From: Bifidobacterium catulorum
GTDB taxonomy: Bacteria; Actinomycetota; Actinomycetes; Actinomycetales; Bifidobacteriaceae
Direction: 5' to 3'
Assembly: GCF_003129925.1 (NCBI RefSeq)
Contig: NZ_QFFN01000003.1
Span: 1-64,000 of the forward strand
Length of the DNA: 64,000 nt
The position numbers and the translations under genes are program-made. A model generated the notes under the pieces. The model saw only the letters and a program-made list of their open reading frames with translations, did no database searches and was not told where the DNA came from. This document shows, in pieces, positions 55,392 through 64,000 of the stretch (positions are counted from its first letter, which is position 1; every line of letters starts with the position of its first letter).

Positions 55392-57464
55392 TTACACCAC
55401 GGTGAGCGTCACGACCGTGGCCTTGCCCTTGGCGTCTCGTATACGCACCTGCTTGCCCGGGTCCGGATTCTGCAGTCGGACGGTATGGGTGAGGTTGCCC
55501 AGAGGGGCGGTGACCTTGACGTCGAGACCTAGGGCCTTGAGCGCCTTGGTGGCCTCGTCCTCGCTTTTGCCCCGGACATCGGGGACCGTCACCATCTGCG
55601 GTCCCTTGGAGACCACAAGGCTCACGGCATCGCCCCAATGCAGCTGCGACCCCGCCCTTACCGAGGCAGAGACCACCTTGCCGGCGGCCACCGTGTCGGA
55701 GTACTGCTCCGTGACCGACATCTTCAGACGGGCCTCGTTCAATGACGCGATGGCATCCGCCTTGTTTCTTCCGACCACGGCGGGCATGGCCACCGGTTTG
55801 AGGCCCTTGGACAGCGTCACGGTGATGCGGGCGTTGTGCTTCACCGTGGATCCGGGCTTGGGATCGATGGAAAGGATCGCGCCCTGCGGCACGTCCATCG
55901 AATACTCGTCCTTGGATTCGTCATGCGATATGTTCGAGAAACCCGTCTTGCGAAGTGCTTCGACGGGGTTCCTGCCGTTCGTGGAGTTCGCGTCGGCGAT
56001 GTCCGCGGGAACGGTCAGCTGACGCACCCCCTTGGAGACGACGAGATGCATGAACTCGTTGTTCCTCTTGCTCACATGGTCTCCCACGTTGGCGGGACTG
56101 GCCGAGATGATGGCGCCCTTGGCGACGGTGTCGCTGAATTCCTCGATGGACTCGTACGGTATCCCCGCCACCTTGAGCGTGCTCTCATAGTCCGAGAAGC
56201 TCGCTCCCTTGAGCGGGCATGCCCGGTCCTCCCCGCATCGCACGTCGGTGGCGGCGGGCACGGTCCAATAGCTGCCGGGCCCGAGATAGTACCACCATGC
56301 GAAACCGCCTCCGCCTCCGGCGATCAGCAGGATGACGAGCACGACGGCCGCGATGATCATGGTCCTGCGGCGTGACCCGCCACGATTCGCCGTCGCCGAG
56401 CCGCCGTCCCCGCCGGATTCGGAATGCTGGGCCGGCAGATCGCGACGCAGAACATCCTGCCGGCCCATGACCGCGTCATCGTCGTCGGATGAGGGAGTGC
56501 CGAACCGTGAACGGCCTGTGCCGTCCGTCCCGGACGGCCGATCCGACAGGGGGAGCACGCTGGTGGGGCGTGGCGTATGTCCGGATCCCACCCGGTACGA
56601 CAGCTCCGTGGGCGTCAACCCTCCGACGAAGCCGCGCAGCTCCTCCAGAGCCGCCATGGCATCATCGGGACGGTCCGACACCATGCGGCAGGTCAGATGC
56701 GCGATGAACTCGGAAACGGGGCGCGGCATCCCCGGATGTCCGTCAGCAAGGGCGGGCACGTCCTCGTGCACGTGCTTGAACACCATGGTAACCGGATTGT
56801 CGGCGTTGAAGGGAACGTCCCCGGTGAGCATCTCCCATGCCATGATGCCGACGGAGTACAGGTCCCCCTGTGGAGTGGCCTGATTGTGCTCGATCATCTC
56901 GGGGGCGAGGTAGGCGGCCGTGCCCAGCAGCATGCCCGTGGTGGCGAGCGTGGCCTGCGAGGCCGCCTTCGCCAGTCCGAAATCGGTGATCTGCACGCGG
57001 CCGCGTTCGTTGAGCAGGATGTTCTCCGGCTTGATGTCCCGATGCACCACGCCCACTCCGTGCGCCGCTGACAGCCCGTCGAGGATCTCCCCGATGATGC
57101 GCATCGTTTCACGTACGGTGAACGTGCCCACCCGGTTCATCTCGTACCGGAGGTTGACGCCGTGCACGTATTCCATGACCAGATAGTCGAGTCCGTCGAA
57201 TTCGCCGGTGTCGTAGATCTGCACGATGTGGGGGTTGGCGATGGCCGCCGCCGAACGCGCCTCGCGTCGGAACCGTTCCACGAACTGGTCGCGATGGGGT
57301 CCCTGCGCCAACTGCGTATGCATGACCTTGATGGCGACGGTTCGCGCGAGGCGGGTGTCGTCGGCCTCGTAGACGGTGGCCATGCCGCCTTCGGCGATTT
57401 TCCTCGTGATCGTATACCGGCCGTCGATGGTCTGTCCGATAAGGGTCCCCGTCACTTCACTCAT
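55392..57464 (-). CDS. pknB: PASTA-domain serine/threonine protein kinase
   Basis: A 690-residue receptor kinase of the PknB/Stk class, which senses cell-wall muropeptides or lipid II. The kinase domain covers residues 17-275, with Gly loop IAEGGMATVYEA, ATP-binding Lys46, HRDIKPENILL (catalytic Asp143), DFG and the APE motif. A Ser/Pro-rich juxtamembrane linker follows, then one membrane helix near 370-392 and four extracellular PASTA domains to the end. It is preceded by the polyprenyl diphosphate synthase on the same strand. The second PASTA kinase typical of the dcw cluster would be elsewhere. Confidence 0.96.
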   Translation of the reverse strand: MSEVTGTLIGQTIDGRYTITRKIAEGGMATVYEADDTRLARTVAIKVMHTQLAQGPHRDQFVERFRREARSAAAIANPHIVQIYDTGEFDGLDYLVMEYVHGVNLRYEMNRVGTFTVRETMRIIGEILDGLSAAHGVGVVHRDIKPENILLNERGRVQITDFGLAKAASQATLATTGMLLGTAAYLAPEMIEHNQATPQGDLYSVGIMAWEMLTGDVPFNADNPVTMVFKHVHEDVPALADGHPGMPRPVSEFIAHLTCRMVSDRPDDAMAALEELRGFVGGLTPTELSYRVGSGHTPRPTSVLPLSDRPSGTDGTGRSRFGTPSSDDDDAVMGRQDVLRRDLPAQHSESGGDGGSATANRGGSRRRTMIIAAVVLVILLIAGGGGGFAWWYYLGPGSYWTVPAATDVRCGEDRACPLKGASFSDYESTLKVAGIPYESIEEFSDTVAKGAIISASPANVGDHVSKRNNEFMHLVVSKGVRQLTVPADIADANSTNGRNPVEALRKTGFSNISHDESKDEYSMDVPQGAILSIDPKPGSTVKHNARITVTLSKGLKPVAMPAVVGRNKADAIASLNEARLKMSVTEQYSDTVAAGKVVSASVRAGSQLHWGDAVSLVVSKGPQMVTVPDVRGKSEDEATKALKALGLDVKVTAPLGNLTHTVRLQNPDPGKQVRIRDAKGKATVVTLTVV

Positions 57465-57511
57465 GGTTCATATACTACGTTTCGTTCGTGCCGGCGAGGC
57501 GAAAAGGCATG

Positions 57512-58678
57512 TCATGCCGGAGAAATCTCCACGTGAAGTGCACCGGGGATGAAACGGGCGCACATGGACCGCAGCGTTTCCGTGGAATCGGGTGACAGTC
57601 CGAGTTTCGCCGATGTGTCGGTGATGGCGTCCCTCGTCCGGTCCCACAGCCGTGCGATGCGGTCCTTGGACCGGTCGACGGCACCCGAAGCCACGAAGGC
57701 GTCGATGATGCGGGCGACGTCGTCGTCATCGCGTCGAGGGGCGGAGAACCGCTCGCGCAGGAACGCGGCCTCGGACGGCAGGGAACCGTCGAAGGCGTCG
57801 AGGGCGTCGGCGAGCAGCACGGTCCGTTTGCCCTCGCGGATGTCGCCGCCTACCGGCTTGCCGGTCACTGCCGGGTCCGCGATGACGTCGAGCAGGTCGT
57901 CTGCCAGCTGGAAGGCCGTACCCAACGGCACGCCGATCTCCCGTGCCGCGCCGCGGCAGACCGTCGGATCCAGCCCGGCGGCGAGCAGGGCGAGCTCTAT
58001 CGGGGCCACGGTGGTGTAGCTGGCGGTCTTCCAGCGGGACACGGCCAGGGCGTTCGACGCCAGCGCCGCGGGGGAGTCCAGCGGCATTCGCTCCGCCGCG
58101 AGATCCATGACCTGCCCGATCTCCACGTCGCGATGCATCGCGAGGAACCGGTCGAGCATCCATCCATGGTTCGCCATCGGGGCCGTGGCCTCGTTGACGA
58201 TGGCCACGCTTGCGGTGGCGAGCAGATCCCCGAGCATGATGCCCAGCCCATTGCCGATCGAGGCGGCGTCGGAACCCATGGGCGTGGGGGAGTGTCCGGC
58301 GCAGAACGATTCCAGCGCCTTGTGCGCGGCGGGCCTGCCCCGACGCACGTCGGCGTCGTCGATGATGTCGTCATGGACGAGCGCCGCGGTCTGGAACACC
58401 TCGATGGCGCAGGCCGTGTCAAGCGCCCCGCGGGCTTCGGCGTCATCGGTATCCACAGGGCCGCGCAGGACGTCATGGAACGTCAACAGCAGCAACGCAC
58501 GGAGCCGCTTGCCCCCCTGGCTGGATACGAGGGCCTGATCGGCCACCGCACGGCACAGCCGCTCGCTCGTCGCGGAGCCGAGGTCCTCGGAATGCGTGTC
58601 GAGCAGCCGGACGACGAGCTCTTCGATGCGCCGCTCGATCCGGTCACGTGTCGTCATCAATGGGTCCTGAACGTTCAT
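57512..58678 (-). CDS. polyprenyl diphosphate synthase
   Basis: An about 388-residue trans-isoprenyl diphosphate synthase. The first Asp-rich motif is DDIIDDADVRRG (near residue 101) and the second is LADDLLDVIAD (near 257), each binding Mg and the diphosphate. Product length (C15 to C40 or more) cannot be decided by eye. GGKRLRALL is the usual N-terminal IPP-binding motif. The ATG at 58678 has little upstream signal. An ATG at 58657 has AGGA at seven bases and is equally likely. In bifidobacteria such a protein may supply lipid carrier or quinone-like side chains, which is uncertain. Confidence 0.9.
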   Translation of the reverse strand: MNVQDPLMTTRDRIERRIEELVVRLLDTHSEDLGSATSERLCRAVADQALVSSQGGKRLRALLLLTFHDVLRGPVDTDDAEARGALDTACAIEVFQTAALVHDDIIDDADVRRGRPAAHKALESFCAGHSPTPMGSDAASIGNGLGIMLGDLLATASVAIVNEATAPMANHGWMLDRFLAMHRDVEIGQVMDLAAERMPLDSPAALASNALAVSRWKTASYTTVAPIELALLAAGLDPTVCRGAAREIGVPLGTAFQLADDLLDVIADPAVTGKPVGGDIREGKRTVLLADALDAFDGSLPSEAAFLRERFSAPRRDDDDVARIIDAFVASGAVDRSKDRIARLWDRTRDAITDTSAKLGLSPDSTETLRSMCARFIPGALHVEISPA

Positions 58679-58926
58679 GGAAGACACAATAATGAACCGG
58701 TGCTGACAACGCCGTGCCCCCGGCCGGTGTCGGCCACCCGTCCCGGGCGGGCGCCGAACCGCACGGCCGCAACGAAAAACCACGTTCGTCAACATTGCCG
58801 GAAAACCATGGGCGGGGCCTCGCCCGTCTGCGATAGTGGGATACAGGCGAGGACGATGGCGAAAGGGGATGCGTCGCCGCCGGTGGGGACCGTCCCCGCC
58901 GCGGACGGGGCGAAAGGAGCCTGAGG

Positions 58927-59592
58927 ATGACGACAACCGTGGGATTGCGGCCGCTGAGCGGAGACTACGCGGATGAGGACAAGCTGCGGTCCATGAAGGT
59001 GGACGAACGGACGATGGACATGGCTCGGGAGACGTTCAGACGGTCCCGGCGCAGGGAAGGGGTGCCGGACGCCGACCGGTCCTGGTTCGGTGAGCCTCTG
59101 CGGGAGTGGGCCCGACTGCTGGAGGGCCGGAGCGACGATCTGGACCGTGCCGTGATGATCCGGCTGTGCGTGGGCATGGGCGAGGTGATGTCGATGCGTG
59201 ACGCCATGTTGATGGCCGTGCTGGCGAAGGTGGAACAGGAGCGTCTGCTCGTCCTGGCCACGGAGCCGCACGACAAGGACAGCGGCCGATTGGTGTACGA
59301 GACGCTCCGGGACGGTTTTGAGAACCCTGCGAGTCGCCCCGACACGGAACGTTGCCAGCGTGGCATCGATGCCCTGGCGCGGATGGTCTGCCTGGTGCCC
59401 GCAGGCTACTCCGTGCAACCGCTGACCACTCTGGCGTATCTGCTGTGGTGGGTGGGCAGGGACGAACAGTCGCTGGCCTGCGCCATACGCGCGTTGCTGC
59501 TCGACGACGGGTGCACGATGGCGTCCATAATCGCCGGCTCCATCGCCCGTGGCGTGTTCCCCGCATGGGTTCACGGAAGGGAGCGGGAATAA
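58927..59592 (+). CDS. DUF4192-like protein
   Basis: A 221-residue protein resembling the actinobacterial DUF4192 family, above all in the C-terminal part: PLTTLAYLLWWVGRDEQSLACAIRALLLDDGCTMASII (in pieces) and ending GVFPAWV. Typical members are longer by about 120 residues, so this may be a short form lacking the N-terminal part. Function unknown. GAGG stands before the ATG, with AAAGGAG a little further. It precedes sigA on the same strand. Confidence 0.7.
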   Translation: MTTTVGLRPLSGDYADEDKLRSMKVDERTMDMARETFRRSRRREGVPDADRSWFGEPLREWARLLEGRSDDLDRAVMIRLCVGMGEVMSMRDAMLMAVLAKVEQERLLVLATEPHDKDSGRLVYETLRDGFENPASRPDTERCQRGIDALARMVCLVPAGYSVQPLTTLAYLLWWVGRDEQSLACAIRALLLDDGCTMASIIAGSIARGVFPAWVHGRERE

Positions 59593-59695
59593 TCGTCCTT
59601 GGAACGTGGTTCACTCTATTAGTTGACAATTTGCTCTTGCCATAAGTGCGCCTTCATGCTAGAAGGGCGGGGCAGGACGAAGCCAGGAGGATAAG

Positions 59696-61111
<1,416 letters not shown>

Positions 61112-61133
61112 ATCGTCATCATCGGCTGCGGTT

Positions 61134-61158
61134 CGGCGGGTGCCATCGGCATCCGCCG
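61134..61158 (+). terminator. hairpin after sigA
   Basis: CGGCGGGTGCC and GGCATCCGCCG form an 11-pair stem with one G-T pair and a 3-base loop, 22 bases after the sigA stop. Confidence 0.65.
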
Positions 61159-61189
61159 TTCGCATGACGTGGCATTCGCTTCAATATCA

Positions 61190-61215
61190 ACGTAATTCGA
61201 TCTAACGCAATTCGA
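61190..61215 (+). repeat. direct repeats in the parE upstream region
   Basis: ACGTAATTCGA (61190-61200) and ACGCAATTCGA (61205-61215) repeat with a period of 15 bases, 20 bases before the parE start. They may be a protein-binding site. Confidence 0.5.
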
Positions 61216-61234
61216 CGACAGTTTGGGTGGGGAA

Positions 61235-63496
61235 ATGGCTGCAACCAAGGAAGAATACGATGCGAAGGACCTCGCGGTGCTTGAAGGCCTCGATGCGGTG
61301 CGCAAGCGTCCGGGCATGTACATCGGCACCACCGACTCCCAGGGGCTCATGCACTGCCTGTGGGAGATCATCGACAACTCCGTCGACGAGGCGTTGGCCG
61401 GATTCTGCACCAGAATCGTGGTCACGCTGCATACGGACGGCTCCATCACCGTGGCCGACAACGGCCGGGGCATCCCCGTCGACAAGGAGCCGAAGACCGG
61501 TCTGACGGGCGTCGAGGTGGTGCTCACCAAGCTGCATGCCGGCGCCAAGTTCGGCAATGCGTCGTATAACGCCGTCGGTGGTCTTCACGGTGTCGGCTCG
61601 TCCGTGGTCAACGCCCTGAGCTCCCGTCTCGACGTGGAGGTGGACCGCAACGGCAAGACCTACCGCATGGAGTTCCGTCAGGGTCATCCGGGCGTCTTCG
61701 CCGACGCCGACCCCGGGCATCCCTCGCCCGCCTCCCCGTTCAAGAAGACCCGCAAACGTTCCCCGACCGAGCTGCGCGAGGTCGGTGAGGTGCCGGCGAA
61801 GACCACGGGGACACGCATCCGCTATTGGGCCGATCCGGAGATCTTCAACGCCACCGCGCGGTTCAGCTACGAGCAGCTCATCGACCGCGTGCGGCAGACC
61901 AGCTTCCTCGTTCCCGGGCTGTCGATCACGGTGGTCGACGAGAACATCCCCGAGACCGGAGACGAATCCGTCGACGATTTCCGCGAGGTGGACGTCATGC
62001 CGTCGGAGGGCGCCGCCGAGGCCTCCGACCGGTCCGAGGCAGGCGCGGGCGATTCCGGCACCGCATCCGTGGAACCGTCCGCGGCGCGGCAGATGGAAGG
62101 ACGCTCGCATGCCCGGGTGGAGGAGTTCCTTCATACGGGAGGCGTCGTCGACTACGTGGACTTCCTGTCCAAAGGCGAGCCCGTGTGCGACATCTGGCAT
62201 GTGAGCGGGGAAGGCACCTATCAGGAGGAGACGCAGGTCGTGGGCCCAGGCGGCGACCTGCACGCGCAGATGGTGGAGCGCACATGCGGGGTCGACATAG
62301 CCCTGCGATGGACCAATGACTACGAGACCACCATACGCAGCTTCGTCAACGTGGTGGAGACCCCCGGCGGCGGCACGCACGTGGACGGGTTCCTCAACGC
62401 GCTCACCAGGCAGGTGCGCAGGAATGTGGAGGCCAACGCCCGCAGGCTCAAGGTGAATCTGAAGGATTCCGCCACGAAGGTCGAGCGCGACGATGTGACG
62501 ACCGGTCTGGTGGCCGTCGTCACGGTGCGCATCGCCGAACCGCAGTTCCAGGGACAGACCAAGGACGTGCTCGGCACCGCCCAGGTCAAGCCCATCGTCG
62601 CCCGTCTCACCGACCGGCAGTTCGGCGAGATGATCGCCGGCTCCAAACGCGGCTACAAGGAGCAGTCGGGCCGTGTGCTGGAGAAGATCGCGGGAGAGAT
62701 GCACGCGCGCATCCAGGCGCGCAGGACGAAGGAGGTCACGCGCCGCAAGAACGCCCTCGAATCCGCGTCCATGCCGTCGAAGCTCTCGGATTGCCAGCCC
62801 GGCAACGACGACATCGCCGAGCTGTTCATCGTGGAGGGCGATTCCGCGTTGGGAACCGCCAAGGCAGCCCGCAACTCCATGTTCCAGGCGCTGCTGCCGA
62901 TCCGCGGCAAGATCCTCAACGTGCAGAAGGCGTCCATCTCCCAGATGCTCGCCAACAAGGAATGCGCCTCGATCATCCAGGTCATCGGCGCGGGATCGGG
63001 GGCCACGTTCGACATCGCCCAGGCACGGTACGACAAGGTCATCATGATGACCGACGCCGATGTGGACGGCGCGCATATCCGGATTCTCCTGCTCACCCTG
63101 TTCTACCGGTACATGCGTCCGCTCATCGAGCACGGGCACGTATATGCGGCGGTGCCCCCGTTGCACCGCATCGCGCTCACCGGCAAACGCAAGGGCGAGT
63201 ACATCTACACGTACTCCGACGACGAGCTGGCGCAACGCACGGCACAGCTGGACAGAGGGCATATCGCCTACGATGACGATATCCAGCGTTACAAGGGACT
63301 CGGCGAAATGGACGCCGACCAGCTGGCCGACACCACCATGGACCCGCGCACACGCATGTTGAGGCGCATCCGGATGGAGGACGCGGCGCAGGCCTCGGAG
63401 ATCTTCAGCCTGCTCATGGGCGGAGAAGTGCCGCCGCGCAAGCGTTTCATCGTCGACAACGCCGACGATTTCGATCGTTCCAACATCGACGCCTGA
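61235..63496 (+). CDS. parE: DNA topoisomerase IV subunit B (GyrB/ParE family)
   Basis: A 753-residue type II topoisomerase ATPase subunit. The GHKL ATPase has EIIDNSVDEALAG near residue 44, VADNGRGIPV and GLHGVGSSVVNALS. A low-complexity insertion (Ala/Ser/Glu/Gly) lies near 250-285. The toprim domain starts near EGDSALGTAKAARN (about 534) and includes LPIRGKILNVQK and the DADVDGAHI motif. The gene stands apart from any gyrA/parC. Assignment as ParE rather than GyrB rests on its position after sigA and away from the origin, so it is moderately sure. An ATG at 61235 or a TTG four codons earlier is the start. Confidence 0.92.
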   Translation: MAATKEEYDAKDLAVLEGLDAVRKRPGMYIGTTDSQGLMHCLWEIIDNSVDEALAGFCTRIVVTLHTDGSITVADNGRGIPVDKEPKTGLTGVEVVLTKLHAGAKFGNASYNAVGGLHGVGSSVVNALSSRLDVEVDRNGKTYRMEFRQGHPGVFADADPGHPSPASPFKKTRKRSPTELREVGEVPAKTTGTRIRYWADPEIFNATARFSYEQLIDRVRQTSFLVPGLSITVVDENIPETGDESVDDFREVDVMPSEGAAEASDRSEAGAGDSGTASVEPSAARQMEGRSHARVEEFLHTGGVVDYVDFLSKGEPVCDIWHVSGEGTYQEETQVVGPGGDLHAQMVERTCGVDIALRWTNDYETTIRSFVNVVETPGGGTHVDGFLNALTRQVRRNVEANARRLKVNLKDSATKVERDDVTTGLVAVVTVRIAEPQFQGQTKDVLGTAQVKPIVARLTDRQFGEMIAGSKRGYKEQSGRVLEKIAGEMHARIQARRTKEVTRRKNALESASMPSKLSDCQPGNDDIAELFIVEGDSALGTAKAARNSMFQALLPIRGKILNVQKASISQMLANKECASIIQVIGAGSGATFDIAQARYDKVIMMTDADVDGAHIRILLLTLFYRYMRPLIEHGHVYAAVPPLHRIALTGKRKGEYIYTYSDDELAQRTAQLDRGHIAYDDDIQRYKGLGEMDADQLADTTMDPRTRMLRRIRMEDAAQASEIFSLLMGGEVPPRKRFIVDNADDFDRSNIDA

Positions 63497-63499
63497 CTC

Positions 63500-63537
63500 C
63501 CGTCGTTCCTCCGGGGCCGTCTCCGGAGGAACGACGG
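63500..63537 (+). terminator. hairpin after parE
   Basis: CCGTCGTTCCTCCGG and CCGGAGGAACGACGG form a perfect 15-base stem with an 8-base loop, a few bases after the stop codon. Confidence 0.82.
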
Positions 63538-63574
63538 CACGATAACCCCATGTTCGTTCCCCTGTGTCGGCTTG

Positions 63575-63599
63575 CATAATTTGGTCTAGCGTTTTACCA
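63575..63599. promoter_or_regulatory. possible ribokinase promoter with LacI-type operator
   Basis: CATAAT (63575-63580) could be a -10 box. TGGT, four bases, CG, four bases, ACCA (63582-63599) follows at the expected start site. An imperfect dyad with central CG is typical of LacI-family operators. Confidence 0.4.
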
Positions 63600-63739
63600 T
63601 GAAATATGTCGGCGTTCCACGCAACATCTCAATACCATCCACTCATCCGCACGAACCCAGTAATCACGGACTACGAAAGGCGATGCCGCCGCGATTCCGG
63701 CATGGCATCGCGCGCCGGCACCATGCAAGGGAGACAGAC

Positions 63740-64000
63740 ATGAACGTGAACGGCATCAGCAGGGAAGAGGCGCTCGAACGGCTCGCATCATTCGCCCATA
63801 CGGCACGGCCCCTGGTCGTGGTCGGGTCGATGAACGCCGACTACACCGTGACCACGGAGCGACTGCCCCGGCCGGGCGAGACGGTGAACGCCGGTCCGCT
63901 GCGCGTCCTTCCGGGGGGCAAGTCCGGCAACCAGGCCGCCACCGCGGCGAAGATCGGCGCCGATGTGCGCATGCTCGGCGCTGTGGGGAGCGACTCCAAC
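63740..64000 (+). CDS. ribokinase-like sugar kinase (5' part only)
   Basis: The first 87 residues of a PfkB-family kinase, cut by the window end. After about 20 extra residues the family start is seen: VVVGSMNADYTVTTERLPRPGE, then LPGGKSGNQAATAAKIGADV and GAVGSDSN, the typical ribokinase GGKGANQA region with Ser in place of Gly-Ala. AAGGGAG lies before the ATG. Probably phosphorylates ribose. The partial sequence limits certainty. Confidence 0.85.
   Translation, partial: MNVNGISREEALERLASFAHTARPLVVVGSMNADYTVTTERLPRPGETVNAGPLRVLPGGKSGNQAATAAKIGADVRMLGAVGSDSN

Overview
The window is high-GC chromosomal DNA of an actinobacterium, almost certainly a Bifidobacterium. The supporting signs are the gene order clgR - DUF3046 - recA - recX, the ParA-ScpA-ScpB cluster, adjacent DUF3710 and DUF3159 genes, a PASTA Ser/Thr kinase, an actinobacterial-type primary sigma factor and an SOS box of the CGAAC-N4-GTTCG type. 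I see no insertion sequence, prophage, CRISPR array, tRNA or rRNA gene. Most of the window is ordinary housekeeping DNA.

Layout. 1-7140: chromosome segregation (parA, scpA, scpB), the ribosome-associated GTPase typA, a small membrane protein, then pheA and tyrA for phenylalanine and tyrosine synthesis. 7144-13666: a TetR regulator, a small unknown gene, and a malate cluster made of a DASS-type anion transporter diverging from a malolactic/malic enzyme, followed by a LysR regulator and a carboxymuconolactone-decarboxylase-like protein. 13668-20512: NAD(P)HX repair enzyme, acetyltransferase, SGNH hydrolase, exonuclease III, XerC with an internal repeat, and a family 2 glycosyltransferase. 20539-27976: a membrane-anchored coiled-coil protein, DUF3710, DUF3159, an RNA m5U methyltransferase, and a truncated binding-protein-like lipoprotein overlapping a CtpE-like P-type ATPase. 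28016-34287: aconitase, a NarL-type two-component system, a membrane-anchored Ltp-repeat protein and a tiny Cys/His protein. 34407-39691: DMT transporter, Bax-inhibitor-like protein, small alarmone synthetase, miaB, miaA. 39781-47091: ftsK, pgsA, pncC, clgR, DUF3046, recA, recX. 47208-51560: the RNase P RNA gene on the minus strand, hpf, secA. 51734-64000: trpD, ROK glucokinase, a membrane protein, plsC, pknB, a polyprenyl diphosphate synthase, a DUF4192-like protein, sigA, parE and the start of a ribokinase cut by the window edge.

The less ordinary parts are regulatory. Three sites match the CRP/GlxR consensus TGTGA-N6-TCACA exactly. Two bracket the malate transporter and the third lies upstream of clgR. 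Two adjacent perfect hairpins sit in the leader of the malolactic/malic enzyme. Two long hairpins with a shared 14-base core lie between aconitase and the response regulator. Palindromes suggest local operators upstream of the tetR gene, the glucokinase and the ribokinase. The best candidate for an uncharacterised functional unit is the malate module (8402-12787) with its CRP-like sites. The two-component system diverging from a membrane-anchored Ltp-repeat protein (31595-33789) comes second. Both are hypotheses from sequence and gene order only.
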